Shown: positions 27,043-41,401, counted from the first letter of the stretch. The stretch is DNA of 64,000 nt from Latrodectus hesperus (GCA_037975125.1 CM075853.1:96249043-96313042), one strand, 5' to 3'. The notes: generated by a model not told the origin, from the letters alone. Made by a program: numbers and translations.

Positions 27043-29015
27043 CTGCATTATATTATGTACAAAGCAAAAGTGACACTGGTCAATTTAGTCAAAAATAAGT
27101 CTTTATAGCTTTCATGTATAAAACCTATAAAATGTGTTTAATTAATAGTTGTCCTTGTATCAAATGTTTCAGTGTTTTTAATTACATTGACTTTACATGG
27201 ATTGTTTAATTTATTTTAAAATTATGGACTAAAATTTATAGAATATAAGAAATTTTATAAGCAAATATATTCAAGGTTTTTATTAATAGAATATCTAAAA
27301 TTTTTACTTATTAAAATACACTATTCATGAGTAAAAAGATTTAGCTATATTTTGAAAGATTTTTTACTTTTAAAAGTTTTAAACTTTACATTAAAATATT
27401 TTTTATAATATGTATTATAGAGAAATAATATTATATCTCATGAATATTTATTCAGATTTTGTTTTATAAACATTTCTAGAAAAATACTCAGTGGAATGTT
27501 ATATTAATAGAAAATTTAAGGTGATATATTAAATGTTGCTTGTAAAATTCAAGAATGAGATAAAAATGACATTTTGTGTGATTTTTAAGAAAATTTGCAC
27601 TTTTTTTTCCTAAGAAAATTGTAACATTTATACTTATGAAAAACGTGTACATAGTTTAAAAAAATATTAATTATGTAGAACGTAATGGGCTTGACTTAGT
27701 GGCGAAAACAACACGATGATGCTAAAATGCCTTCAAAAAATATCTGTACAAGTTTTTCGCGTTTATTTGGAAATACTCTTTTCAAAACAAACGTCTGAAT
27801 ATCGCGAAGTTCATGCCCATCCTGTTCATTTCATGTAAATTATTTGAATCATTTAAATATTCCTAAGCTTGCTTCTTCAAATGCAATTCATTGTTAAATG
27901 ACTAAATTTTATCATGAAATAAATAATGTGAAAGTGACTAAGTTTACAAACAGGAAATGTAAAGAAATTGGAAAATAGAAACTAAATGATTGTAAAATAC
28001 TTGGGAAAACAGGGTACTATGATACGATGTTAAGGAATATAAAATAACGTTTCAATTGGATTTACTTTCAGATACATGACGTGTTTGTAAAAAGTCTGCT
28101 TCTGTATACACTCATATTTTGATTTACATACATGGAGAACCTCAAGTTTGACGGATTATATTTATTGGTGACTGCGCAAACATGAAAAGCAAATAATGTC
28201 GACTCACTAATTCATTATTTAAAAATATTTCTATAAATAAAAGTTGTAACAAAAGTAAGATTTTTTTAAAGCAAAATGCTTATGCACAAATAATTTTTAC
28301 TATTCGGTGACATTAAAGACAGGACCTAAAAATTATTATTTGATTTCTAGCCAGTTTTGAATTTGGATAGTTTTAGAAATTATAACTTAGATCATCTGGT
28401 TGAAAAGCAATTAGAAAAAATATCAACAAATGCCATTGAATAAAATTTCTCCCCTTATATAATTATTTGTAATGAATCTTGTATTAATCCTACTTTGCTC
28501 GAATGATTTCAAAAACGTTTTAGAAACACTGGTTGGATAAGGACATTATCATGGAAACCATTTTTGCATTAGATATATATATATTTCATAATCAATTTCT
28601 AGACAAATTTTGTGTTCATCAACGAAAAGTTATTCTTAAATGAAATATTTGAGGCAATTCAATTTTATAATAATAATAATAATAATAATAAAGTGAACTT
28701 AGTCAGTAATATAAATGAGTAGTTACCAATTATTACATTAATATTTTATAAAAGAAATGAATCAGAAAAATATTATCTCAGGATACCATGAAATGAGACT
28801 TGTAAAATATATTTTGGTAAAAAAATATAATTTTGGTTCTTTGATTATCTGTGAATAAATTTCGGTCATTAGTTCTTGCAAATGTTTTATTATAACACAA
28901 ATAACATGTCTTACTTGATATTTTCGTTCATTGTTCATATTTGCAAAAAATAATAGAATTTAGTATGCAATGATTAAAAATAATACCTCTTCTATATTTT
29001 ACCGAAAAGTCATTT
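27043..29015. other. Non-coding AT-rich stretch
   Basis: Only a short (TAA)n run at about 28667-28692 stands out. No gene seen. Confidence 0.5.
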
Positions 29016-29016
29016 G

Positions 29017-29128
29017 CAACAAACAGATTTATAAACGCACAACAAACAGATTTATAAGCACACAACAAACAGATGTATAAACACACTACAAACAGATTTA
29101 TAAACACACAACAAACAGATTTATAGAA
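29017..29128. repeat. Minisatellite, ~24-bp unit, about five copies
   Basis: Units of the type CAACAAACAGATTTATAAAC plus ACA recur about five times with small changes. The 81-codon minus-strand frame with repeated CLYI/FINLF-type words is the translation of this repeat, not a gene. Confidence 0.9.
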
Positions 29129-30309
29129 TACCGTCATAGAACAAATATTATCTTGATTTATAAATTTCTTCAATATTTTTTGTTTTATTTAATTGAATTT
29201 GGAACACTTCTGAATTGGGTTTCCCTGGGTTATATGATCTTTCAAGTCTTTATTTATACAACTCTGAAATTTTTTGATCTTTTCTACAATTACCCAAAAT
29301 AATAATATTAGAAGCAAATGTTTGTACTAATATTATTATGTAAGTGTAATATTAGTAGCATATGCTTTTAATGCTATTTGAACAGTTTTTTATTAGCTTG
29401 AGTTATATCCACTTTAATTTAAAATTTAGGTTCTGTGTCTTTTGTAATTTACATTAAGCATACTTTATATGATTCGTAATAAATACTTAAAATGTTCACA
29501 TTATTATCTCTTTTGTGTAAAATAAATAATTCCTCAAAATTTTTTTACTCACTTTAAAATTTACAGATAACACAGGAAAAATCTTCATGTAACAAATGCA
29601 GTGAATATTTAAAAAACAAAAATGAAATTTATATCGAAATTCTTACTCGATTTCTATAGAATTACTTTCTATAGATTTCTATAGAATTACATAATAGCGA
29701 AATACTTTTAGATCTAGTTTGCCGAATTCACATTGCAATACGAGTAAAATATTTAAAATTTGATTTCAAGTAGATCTCTCTCTTTCAATAGATAAATAAA
29801 CTAATCACAAATTTTATCAACTAATCTTTATTATTATATTTGTTGTAAATAAATTTTCCCATTATAGGAGTTGATCTCATTGACGCATACAGTTTATTCC
29901 TGAAATTTTTCGAATAAAATTATCTGACAGTCAATATAATAGTGGTAATATAAATACACGCTCAGTAGATCTGTACCTAATCCCAGAATAAACCACGAAT
30001 ATTGATTGGCAGTGTAGATAATGATTTCACCATCCCGTAGTTTTTTTAAAAACAAACCCTTATTGACAATCTAGAGTGCATTTTTCGTCTGCATCTGTAG
30101 TAAATGAAATATAATCGCGAGTTGTTGTAGTTTTATTGATTATGACATCTGATATGTTATTAAAAAAGACACAGAATTACTCTTTGATTTATCATAAAAG
30201 ATGCCGATGATAAAATAAGCAAAACTAAATTCTTAAAACTAATATTTCCACTTTTGCGCAAATAGCTTGAATAATAATTTGGAAGCTACACATTATTATA
30301 TGAAATAGT
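29129..30309. other. Non-coding AT-rich stretch
   Basis: A small duplication of TTTCTATAGAATTAC lies at about 29650-29685. An inverted repeat CTTGAATAATAATT / AATAATTATTCAAG lies at about 30257 and 30319. No gene seen. Confidence 0.5.
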
Positions 30310-33300
30310 AGTTTCCTAATAATTATTCAAGCTTCATAGATGCTCAATTCTGTCTTTATATAAAATAAAAATCTTTCATTAACTTTTACAAAAAAGTTTT
30401 CTTTATTATTTTTATGGAACTAAATATTGATGAATTTTGTTTGGAAATGAGAAGGAATTTTTAAGCTCATACCCCTCTCGATAGCTTGCAGAACTGAATT
30501 ATGCTAACAACCACAACAATGAGTAAAGTTAACGCAATAACTATGAAATAACAGTAAATAAATACATCTAAATCATGAGTAACTGTTACATATAATATCA
30601 TTTGATTTTCGATTGATATTGTGGTGTCAACAATGCTGTGCTCTTTCTCTTATAATAAATACAAAGCAATTTGCTCTATTGTTTTTCGTATTGCGATTGA
30701 TTTCTGCTACCATTGCGTTGTAAAACAGATTTTGAGTAATTATTCTACGACCATATTTTTAATTTGGCTTATTTTATATTTTTATTTTGAACAACTTTAT
30801 CATCATTATGACGAGAAAGGTTTTACGATCAGCTAGGTGGATCTTTAGAAAATGGTGAGAAATCGTGAGTTAACTTAAATTTTGAATTTTATGTTTAACT
30901 AGAAATACTTTTTTAAAAGGTCACACAGATTCAGTCATTATTCAAACAACTGTACATTTAAATGTTGCTATGTTATTATTCGAATTCAATAAATAATCTA
31001 TTTATAGTATAGTATAAAATTAAGAAAAAATATATTCAGAGTGATTAATTAAAAATCTTCCAAGCAACTGATGATTCCTATCAGTACTTATTTTCACATT
31101 AATCGAATGGCAAGACTTAGATTTATTAAAAAAACATTCTTAACGAATGGATTTTAGCTCTGTTATTTTAGTGCTAAATATGGCTAATTCTTCGTTTTAC
31201 ATTTGATTAAAAATCATTATGAACACATTCAACTTACGTGAAAATGAACTCTCAAGTTAGTTCTAAAATCTAGAGGGGGCTTATTGATAGCTAACAAAAG
31301 AACAGATTTCCTGGTGCTTAAAATAGTACTATACAAAATTTGCACGATTCGAATTTTTTTTTTAATATAAACTACATTTTCAGAAAATATTTTTCAAATA
31401 TTAATTTAAAATTATAGTGAAATAATCATATTTAAAAATAATGGTAAAAGGCAATGAAAGACAACAGATGCCTAGCTGATAAGATCAAGTATGCAATTTC
31501 GAATTAAAATATATTGTGAAGCTTGTGTATTGGTACATTTTTCTTATATACTAACTACTTATTGTTTTACTGATAGAGTATTATAATTAGTTTCGGTGTA
31601 TAATAGGGTGGCTGTTTGTTAGGCAATAATTTGACGATAAATAGGGGCGATAAAATTTTATCTCTTGTAACCCTAATATTTTCAATGCTTTAATTAAAAA
31701 AGTTTTACGGTTGCCATTTTGTTATTCACATTTTGATGCCTACCTATGGCGTCAAAAATCAAAGAGTACCCGTAAGTAAACTTTTACCTTATAATTAATT
31801 AATCCAAATAAAAATCCGTAGTTGCATTCGATATTGAGAGTAACTATTAAAATTTGTATTCATTGAAACCATTTGAAAATTTGTTACGTGAAATTTCAAG
31901 CAAAATTTCTATTCAATGAAAAGAGGATTTTTCATGCTTTGTTGGTAAAGAGATTTTTTTTAAACACAGAAGTTTACATCTGTTAATTCTATACGTCAAT
32001 GGCAATGACTAAGAAATTATAAAAATAAAGAAATTATCTCATATTCACAGAACATTTAGAAGCTATATTTATGGTGTCAACTGAAAAAAAAATTGATGAT
32101 TTGAATAATATTTTAGATTTATGAGTCGGAAGTCGAAAATTAAAATATTAATTTAATATTTTAAATCCTTATGTTCATCACTACTCATGTTAGGAATATA
32201 GTTGAATCAATATTTCCTTTTTAAAAAATTCATTACTAATATCTTAAAACTATATAATGATCCTTTATTTTTCTTTTTATAGGATCTACCGCCAATGGGC
32301 CAAGAAAGCAGAAAAGTGGGTGGAAAACCGAAAGGGCAATTTTCGATTTACGTGTCATGACACCGATGAAGAATTGGTGGGTAATTACACCATGGAGGAG
32401 ATTGTCGAACACATCAAAGAATACCAAACTACAGGGGTATATATTCGAATGCCCTGGAAAAGCGGCAAGATATTAAGAGCTCCTCTTCGCCCACCATATT
32501 CAAATATATATACAAACCACACCCCACAAGGTTCATAGCTTTAATATCCTACATGAACCTTTTGTACATTCCAAAATGTCTTGAGTAATTGACCAACTAA
32601 ACTGCAAAGAATATATATATATATTGTACGATGATTGAATTAAATGTACTTACTAAACTTACTATGAAAATATTCTACAATTTGGAAAGAATTTGAAGTA
32701 ATATTCAACCTGATTTTATGAACTTTATTCTCGATTTGGCCTTTGTCATTAACAAAATTTTTTAGACTACTATACAAAATATATCCAGACATTTTAAATA
32801 CTAATTTATTATTAAAACTACTGTATCAATAGACACTATAGTAAATTGATTCTAACATCTTTTTGCTTTTCAATACATTATTTTGAAGACTATATTTTAG
32901 CATGAAAGAGAATCAAATGTATCATGTTAAAAGAAGCTAAATTATCAAATCCTTATAAGCATGTAAACATCCATGGAAAACTTAAAGGAACTAAAAAAAT
33001 ACTTATAATTAAAACTGTTATTAATATACGAATAATACACGTAAGCGATATTATACGTTAAATAATATACATAAGCATTTAATCGAGATAAATACCAACA
33101 CTATAGGATTTTTACTATAAAAAACAAGTTTAAATTTTCATTTTTCATATATGTATTTACTTATTTATTTTTCCTGTTGCAAAAGTAAAATATGTTTAAC
33201 AACATTGTAATATTTTTTTACATTAAAACACCTAACAATCAAAAAAATAAAAACAGAAATATCCATATTTATATTAATCTAATTACTAGATCATGAACTT

Positions 33301-34900
33301 ATATTTGAATATGGAGAATTTAAATTCTTATAAATACGAATAATAGAGCTAATTATTCAAAAATAATAGTGAGTAATTATTCAGCAACTAGATTCGACTA
33401 GCGTAGGAAGATGACTTTACAATATTTTAAATAAACAAATTGCTATCTATGATAGTTTTATAAATTGGTAGTGATACCATGCTATTTTTATCAGAGAGAT
33501 TTAAAAAAATAATTGTTGCTAAAAATAAATTAGATGTCTATGTTCTCAACTGTCACTATATAAAGTTATAAAATATTAGTTAAAATACTTATTTCGTAAA
33601 CTTATTAAAAACAATGATTCAGCTCTTTCTATTTCTATTTTTAAGTAAAAACTTTTTATTAGTAAGAAAAAAATTGTGTTAAAAGATATTTGTGTATTCC
33701 TTTCACAACGTGCCATGCAATTTCATTTTTACGAGAAATATATGTGAATTATAGAACGGTCAAATCTATTATTACTAATGTTTTTTGTTTTTTTCACCCT
33801 TCTTTGTTAAATCTATTTTAATATTATTCCTTTTTAAGTAATAATATAGATGATGATTCCTACTGACTTAAATATGAGAAAAATCAATTAAATATTCAGT
33901 TGAATTCAATTGAACATAAGAATGGAAGAAAGAAAATTTTTAATTCATGTTGTAAGCGTGTCTCTACAGTTTAATAATATTCACAATATAGTAATTATTA
34001 TATTTACAAATAGTAATTACTTATAGTCACGATGGAAGTATTCGAAAAATCTTTTACTACACAATATTTTGTCAGTCGTTAATTAAGATGTATTTTCCTA
34101 GTTGAAAAAAAAATGTTACAAAAATATTATTGAGATTATTTAAACTCTGTAATTTTTATAAAAAAAGAAAAATATTTTCCTTACAGTTTCTAGTTTTTAA
34201 AATTATATTTTATAAGGCGTTTTGTAACAATTATTTTATAATTTTTTTATTCGTATATTCATGAAAATGAAATTTCGTCACTTTAACTATTTTCTTTACA
34301 TATTAATGCGTTTCTTAATATATTCTATAACATTTAAGATTTAGAAGCATCGAATGTCACTAATTTTATTCCTCTTCTATTTTTTTATTCTATTTGTTAA
34401 TATTTATATATTATCGTCCGAAGATTTTCAAGATATTTTTTAAACATGCTTTTAACAAAGGGAAGTATACGTCAGTTAATCAATGTTTTTTAATTTTAAA
34501 TGCGAGGGTAAAACAATAGTTTATTAAATATCATTCTAAAGTTTTAACAATTGCTAAAAAAGTTGTGGTTTCTATGCTTCTTATAAAAAATTTTTCTGAT
34601 AAAATATTTCCTAATTTAAAACACGTTTGCTATACTTTAGTACATACATATACGTATAAAGAAATCAAAGAGGAAGATACTGATGATTCATGACTCCTTT
34701 ACTGATATTCTGTATGAAAGCTATTTTAATTACAAATTAGATGATATTTTAATAAACAGATGATATTATACCAATTTGAATATCACTAATGCGAAAGTAA
34801 TCAATATCACAAAGCAAAAGTAACATCACCCGACTTAATACAGTAATTTAAAATACAAATTATTTTTATATTTAATGAATTACTTTCAATAAGCGCATAT
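30310..34900 (+). repeat. Segmental duplication unit A (contains family copy 2)
   Basis: Non-coding similarity to 40880-46300 runs well outside the exons. Upstream, CAAG.TTCATAGATGCT and AACAATG, then AAATAAATA-A-CT-AAATCATG, are shared. Downstream, patches near 32960 match 44080, 34050 match 45210 (GAAAAAAAATGTTACAAAAA), and 34510 match 45855 (TTTATTAAATATCATTCTAA). Order is preserved and divergence is large, so the duplication is old. Confidence 0.7.
30808..32538 (+). CDS. Copy 2 of tandem Trp-rich small-protein family (two exons, C-terminally extended)
   Basis: Join of 30808-30854 and 32283-32538, giving 100 residues. Exon 1 encodes MTRKVLRSARWIFRK plus two bases of a Trp codon. The donor is TG|GTGAGA, the acceptor is TTATAG|G, and the joined codon is TGG. 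Exon 2 continues IYRQWAKKAEKWVE, then EELVGNYTMEEIVEHIKEY and MPWKSGK. Visible traits: Trp at 11, 16, 21 and 28, a basic N-terminus, an acidic middle. The upstream in-frame sequence is hydrophobic but meets a stop with no other ATG, which fixes the start. Oddity: where the sisters have CCACCATAA, this copy has CCACCATAT, so the stop is lost and 13 residues encoded by former 3' UTR are added before TAG. Function unknown; no family recognised. The intron is 1428 nt. Confidence 0.75.
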
Positions 34901-35179
34901 ATGAGCATTTTTTTTAATATTCAACTATATATTATAATACTCTTCATATGAATTCTTTTCAAGAGGCCATTTGTTTGATGAATGATCAGCGCAGTGGCCT
35001 TCAGTTCAATATTTTGTGGGTTTGATTTTAGTTTCAAACATCGACTTTAATATTTGTAGTGATTCGGAATCCAGTTAAAATTGTAATTCCCGGTCAGATT
35101 ATAGCTAGTGTGCGAAAAGAAGTCATAGAATGATAATCAACTCTGTATAAACCAAACCAATTTTACAGTAACTTCATTT
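34901..35179. other. Non-coding stretch
   Basis: No feature recognised. Confidence 0.45.
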
Positions 35180-35262
35180 TTTTTTTTTTAATATTTGGAA
35201 TATTGTATTGTTAATTTTTGTTTGGAATATTGTTTTTTTAATATTTGGAACATCGTATTCTC
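35180..35262. repeat. Short imperfect tandem repeat
   Basis: About three copies of a TTTTTTTAATATTTGGAATA-like unit with variable spacing. Confidence 0.6.
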
Positions 35263-35465
35263 TAAAGGTGCCAGTTGCAAGTTAAAACTAGGTATGGTCG
35301 CAATGTCCTCCAAGTGAAATGATACCTCTGAGATGGCAGGATAAATATTGGGGTCTTCTGCTTGGTCCTGCTTCAAAATCACGAAGACTCCATCCGGCTG
35401 CTTCTATCTAACTGGTAGAGCTCAACTCAGAGCTACGTTCAAGGAAGCATTCTGGTGCAACAACC
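35262..35465 (-). repeat. Dispersed repeat, same family as 24.3 kb
   Basis: The reverse complement aligns with 24303-24475 over most of its length (GCTCTGAGTTGAGCTCTA, GAAGCAGCCGGATGGAGTCT, TATCATTTCACTTGGAGGAC). The large hairpin present at 24384-24430 is absent here, so that hairpin is a variable insert or rearrangement. A 64-codon minus-strand frame across it has no known motif. Confidence 0.6.
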
Positions 35466-38300
35466 ATCAAAGGATCTAAATCTTCAATTATTTTTTTAAT
35501 CATAATTAAGATAAAAACTATTTTGTTTGCTTCTCTGTGTATTCATATATAATTAAAATCAGTAATATATACTTGTAGACACGATTTTATTCTTGGGAAA
35601 TGTTTTTGCTTTACATATTTCAGTAAAAAATAGCCTAATCAACCAGAATATAAAATTGGGTCCGATTTAACATACAAATCAAATAATAATTGTAAGAAAT
35701 GTTTACAAATGGTACGAACTTTTCTTCCTAAAATTTTATTTAAGTTGTTTTATAAATCAAAGAAAATTGTAAAATTATTTTTATACTATAATTTTTCATG
35801 TATAGTATTCATATTTTATTAGGTAAAATTTCTCACTGTAAATGGAACTAAGTTATGTAAGACTCTTTCTCTCTCTCTCTATTTTCAATCCTTAATCGAA
35901 CATGTATTGGAAAATAAGACGGCCAAAAATAGAACTCCTAACATATGAAATCAAATAGTTTTTAGAATAATCCTGAATGATTTAATATAATTTTTTTATT
36001 TGTTCTTAGGTATAGTGAATAAAAAATTCTGAAAGGAGAATAAAATATTATATTTCGCTCGGTTGAAGTAACTGAAAAGTATTTTCCAAGAATTTTTTTG
36101 GTAAAGAGAGATATTATTTAGAAAAATCTGTTTCTTGAAAATATTTTCCTTCTTAACTTTTGAAAATATTTTTGAAGAGCTTAGATAAAATTTTATAGCT
36201 TTTTCAAGAATCTGTATCTAATAAAATAGTGTCATGGTTTCCAGATTCCAGTTACGTATACATAATTTAAAGGATATAAAATTTAAAACATAAAATGATT
36301 ACAAAGTTTGAGCATGCCCGGAGGATGATTAAAATTACTTTAATTAATTGCACTCGTGAAATTTGTTAGCTACAAGCTTAAAAATCATTTGAATCGACGT
36401 GTAAATCATTATCTTTTTAAATTATTTGTCTAATTTACTATACTAATTCTCCTCATTTGAGCAATGAGTGTTGAATTAAAATTGGTCAGTCCCTCTAGAA
36501 AGCCAAAAGCAAACCATTACAAGCTCAGGTTTTGGGAAAATAACCATTAAATGTCATCAATTTTTCATGGTTTGAAATTGCAGAAACCTGTTAAAGCTTA
36601 AGTAGGAACGTTAAATTAATTCACAGACCGAAGTGCTTAATGTGTTCAGGCTCTTTATAAATTCAATATTACCTCATATACTTTTATAGGTACTGAGATG
36701 AAAATGGCAGATTATCTGCTGACTTCATAAGTTCACCCTTTATGTAAAATTAGGAATTGTTAGACGTCTTAACCCTTTTATCATTTGGCTTGATAATAGG
36801 TACTCTCACATAACTATACCTTTAAATATATTATGCGTATTTAATCATCATGTATTCAAATGTGTCTATGTTATATACTTGTTAAAATATATATTGTAAT
36901 AAATTTTATGAATTTTAATTCCATATTGTTAGGATTAAAGCAGTTGATATATGCAATTAAGGAGATTAGTTAGGTTATTTTGATATGCTTCTGGCTGTTC
37001 ATTTCTGTTGGCTGAAGTCCTTAAAGTCACTTAGAAACTTAGAAGTACACTCAAATAATGAGGTCAATTCTTAAAATTGACTTTTTCCTCTCCACACCAC
37101 GGCTCCCTCACGGCAGAACATAAGACACTGTCGACCACTTATAGCACATATTAAATTTTAGTAAGATAATCCTTGATTGAGGGGAATCAAACTTGCTATT
37201 TTCTGTAATCAAAATTTATGCCATTTCCTGTGCTAGTACCCGTATTCCAATTAAAAATGCCAACTATATTTTGGTATAAAAATTATTATTAAATTTATCC
37301 ATTAATACTAACTAACATCCATAGAGTGAGATTTAATCTCTGTTTAGAAAATTAAGTCACGAAAAGACATACTAAATTCCCACTCTTTCTATATATATAC
37401 ATTTTCTGTATACTCTGATTACCAAAATAATTACAAACATTTTAGAAGTTATCGAGCTACAATTCACGAACGTTAACATTTCCCGATTGTATAATTTTAC
37501 AACTTATCGAACATAAATGGTTTTTGGGAAAATTGTTTTCTTCAGCAAGCTAGATTTTTGAATTACAAAGTAAAAATTTTAAATGTAGTCTTAAATTGTT
37601 AGTCATTAGAAGGCAATATGAATTGTTATCCACATAATTAATATTATTGATAGGATCTATGTCAGTGCTTTTTGAATCGAATTAGTATTTCTGAATGCTG
37701 TTAAAAGTTTAAAAATTGTCATAAGTAACTGTAAAATTAATTTTGTATGGTATATTCTATCATCAAGTCTGTTGTCTATAAAATTATACTATGAGATATT
37801 TCTGGCATAAAAAAGTATTTTTAGACTCAAGAATCATAAATGATGTTTAGGAATGGTACTCTTAACTCTTCAATACCACTAGTAAATTTGGAAGACGAGA
37901 TTCTTTTTAATGTCTAAGCTTCTCAGCCGAATTTTGTCATGATAAGCAAAAACCAAATTTATTGACTTCCATGTTAGTCATTACATTAAATGTTCGTCGA
38001 TTTTAAAAATTGATTAAGCCTTAAATACAGAATGCTTCATTTTTATCATATTTTCAAGAAATGTAATCTATTTATATAAAACATTTTTAACTAAAAATAA
38101 TTCTAATATTGGTAATATTACACACATGAACTTCGTTGTTTATACCCTATTTATGAAACAAAAGAGGAATGAAAAATAAAAACTTCTGTCTTGTATCTAC
38201 AATATTTAATACAGCTATAATTTTAAGAAATGAATGCTTATCATCATGTAATAATAATCATCATCATGCTTATAATAAGTTGTAAGCAGTTACTGCGTCT
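35466..38300. other. Non-coding AT-rich stretch
   Basis: No gene recognised. A less AT-rich patch near 37080-37140 has no identifiable content. Confidence 0.5.
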
Positions 38301-38304
38301 TTGT

Positions 38305-38920
38305 CTTCCAAAACAACTTTTTATGGATAGTAGGACGTATTCATGTATCAAAGAGAAACTTTTTACTAATACAAGGGCCTTGTCTTCCAAATCTGCATAT
38401 CGATAGCAGGTATACAGCGTACATTTTATGTTGATGAGTAATAGAAAGAATGGGGCACTAGAGCTTCTTCACCCAAACATTTTATTATTTCGACTTCAGT
38501 TAAATGTATAAATTTTAAGTTAAACTTTTCAGTTAAATGTAAACAACTTTTTATGTGGATAGTAGGACGTATTCATGTATCAAAAGGGAAAAACTTTTAC
38601 CAGCCCAAGCACCTAAGTAACTAATGTGCATATCGATAGTAGGCTTAATGGGACATTAGATTATCTTTTTCAAAACTCTTTATTCTATTTACTGGACAAC
38701 GAATAGAAATATCACGACTTCAGTTAAATGTAAAACTTTAAGTTAAACTCTTCAGTTAAAAGTAAACACTTAGCTGATAAATATAAATATCTATTGCAAA
38801 TATACAGCATACAGTTTATGTTGTTGAACAATAGAGAGAATGGAACATTAGACTATTTTTCAAAGTACTTATTCTATTACTAGGCCAGTAATACTCGAAA
38901 ATATAATACTTTTAGTTAAA
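38305..38920. repeat. Degenerate tandem repeat, ~225-bp unit, about 2.7 copies
   Basis: A unit with AACAACTTTTTATG, then GGATAGTAGGACGTATTCAT, TGCATATCGATAG and CAGTTAAATGTAAA starts near 38311 and again near 38541. A third, more decayed partial unit starts near 38762 (ATATACAGCATACA, TTTATGTTGTTGA, AGAGAATGG). Confidence 0.8.
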
Positions 38921-40271
38921 TATGATAAATCAAATAAAAATTTTGTTTTATTTACTTTTAACTCAATTTTGCCGGTGCGATTTCTGCACACGAGGGCTAA
39001 TTTATAGTATAAAGTATATTCCGAATCACCGGCTTCATCTACAAACAACCAAACTGAAGGTAAGAATGAAAGGTTTAATAAGTTTATACTACATATATCA
39101 TCCATATAGAAAGATCAGATAAAGATTTTCAAAACAGAAGTATAATGTGTATGAAATTCAACACAGAGAACATTAGAGAGTGATTATCTCATTGAAAAAG
39201 GGTTTGACGTTGGCTTGTAACAATAAATGCACATCTACTAAATATTAAAAAATAATGGTATATTATCAGCCATATGAACAAGTGATATCAAGAACAGTCA
39301 ATACTACGAAACACATCATCATTTTGGTAGTTACTGAATAAGTAACTTAATATGAGAGAAATGTCAACTACAAGTTTATAACTTTCTTCTCTTCTCATTC
39401 TCCATCGAGGTACACATACGATGATATCACATTTAGTATATCAATTCTTTGCATTTTAAATGAAAATTATAGTATTTCTTATTTCAATGTCGTGTTTATT
39501 CTATCACTATCGCTGATTTGTTTCAAGGGTGTAACAATATAATCTGTGGTCTGGCAGACGTTGAAAGTAGGAACAAAAAATAACTCTTACGAAATTTACA
39601 TTTTATAAAATTTATTAATTTTCATTGACTTTGAAAACGAAGTTATTTTAATGATTGCCTACTATAATAAAACTATTTGAAAATAATTTTTCGTATGTTT
39701 AAAATTTAATAAAATTTATATTAACATACTATGGTATAATCCTACAAATTTGTTAGAAATTCGTTATTTAAATATTGGTTTGTAATCAAATTATATCCTA
39801 AGATGTTTTTCGATTATTTGTTTGACTAGTATGTGAAATCTCAAGAAATGCATACATGTACATATGTATAAGACAGTAAGCACTTATTATTAACAATAGA
39901 TAAAAACTCTCGTTTTCTGCTCTAGTAAGATTCTTTAAAAAAAACTTGTAGAATTTTAAAAATCTTTGCTATATATTTGTTCTAGGAATTTTCAAATTAT
40001 CATAACTGTTTTATGAATATTAATACATCTCTGAACTCCAACCTTCGATTTATCAAATGAACAAAGCTGTATTGACCCGACCGTTACTTCAAGTTCGATG
40101 TTATATAATTTAAAATCTTAATTTTTTATGTAAGAAAATAAATTAAATTTCACCACACAACACCTTATATATTAATTTTAAAACAGCACAACATCTTTAT
40201 TACACAAGAAAAAATTAAAATTTTTTTATACATTAAACTACGAATGTTCAAATTAACTTTATAGTAATTTA
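38921..40271. other. Non-coding AT-rich stretch
   Basis: No gene recognised. The two opposing frames at about 38870-39120 overlap each other and lack motifs. Confidence 0.5.
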
Positions 40272-40552
40272 GAAATAAAGGCACCTATAATCCAGGATGC
40301 CAAATTCTGAGATTGGCGAATTTTTGATGGATTTTCTTATGTATCTGGCAACCTCGTTTTTATTACGTCATACATATAGAGACCTATAAGAATTATGCAG
40401 AAAATTCAATTTTGGCAACCCATTTTTATTTTGGCAACCAGTATTTACGTCATCACGCACGTCACGATACATCATCTTGGCAACATTTCTTCATCGCCAA
40501 AAAAATTCAGAATCTTGAATCATGGATTATACGGCACCTGTTCCGAAATAAT
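40272..40552. mobile_element. MITE copy A (hAT-like), near-8-bp TSD
   Basis: An element of about 265 bp (40280-40544) lies between GAAATAAA and GAAATAAT. It has ~40-bp terminal inverted repeats (consensus of the three copies GGCACAGATGCCGTATAATC, continuing to CCAAATTCTGA). The interior includes TTGGCAACC, TTACGTCATCACGCACGTCA and CATCGCCAAAAAAATTCAGA. No coding. It sits about 0.86 kb upstream of the start of family copy 3. Confidence 0.85.
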
Positions 40553-41401
40553 AGGTGAACACAATACAAGATTATAATAAATTTATGACCAAAGATATTG
40601 TCTATAAAAATGATTATAACCACTCTATACCAAACATTGTACAAATTTTTTGTCAAATTATCTGAGAGCAACAATTTTGCATGGGGTAAGGTAGACTAAT
40701 GAATTAAATGAATTTAGAAAGGTAGAAAAAATTTTAAAATGATGTTTATATCAAAAACTTTCTAGTGAGATAAGGATGGTGTATAAAAGAGGGGATTTAT
40801 TAAAATTGGAAAACAAATAAATTGTGCGTTGTCATCGTCAAACCAATTCTTTATGTAAAACAGTCAAAAAGTTTCCCGATAATTCCTCAAGTTTCATAGA
40901 TGCTTAAAGTGATTCTACTTCAATAGTTCACAATAACTCTTAAAAAACTTCTTCATCATTGCATGGGGCAACTAATGAATTTCCTTAGAAACAGGGAAGA
41001 AATCTATGCTAATTTTAACAATACTGGATTGATAATAAGTAGAGAGACTTTGGATATTAAAAAAGAATATTTCCCAAACAACTTAAATAGTATGAACTGT
41101 GTTAACATCGCAACAATGGAAAAAGCCTACCTAACAACAATGAAAAAGCAGCAAATAAATAGACTTAAATCATGTAACTATTAAATATAGAATTATTTAA
41201 TTTTACTCCATATTGTTGTGTTAACAATGTGGCATTATTTCTATATAACAAACAAAAAGAATCAGTTTTATTGTTTTTCGTATTGCGATTGATTTGTGCT
41301 GCGATTAAACTTTGTGAAATATATTTTAAGTGATTACTCTGCTACACATATTTTTATTTGTTTTTCTTGATATCCTTATTTTGAACAACCTTATCAACAT
41401 T

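Noticed and set aside
28928..29173. 81-codon minus-strand frame with repeated Cys/Ile/Phe words
   Set aside because: It is the translation of a 24-bp minisatellite.
40963..41184. 73-codon open frame just upstream of family copy 3
   Set aside because: The homologous DNA upstream of copy 2 is interrupted by stops and length changes, so the frame is not conserved.
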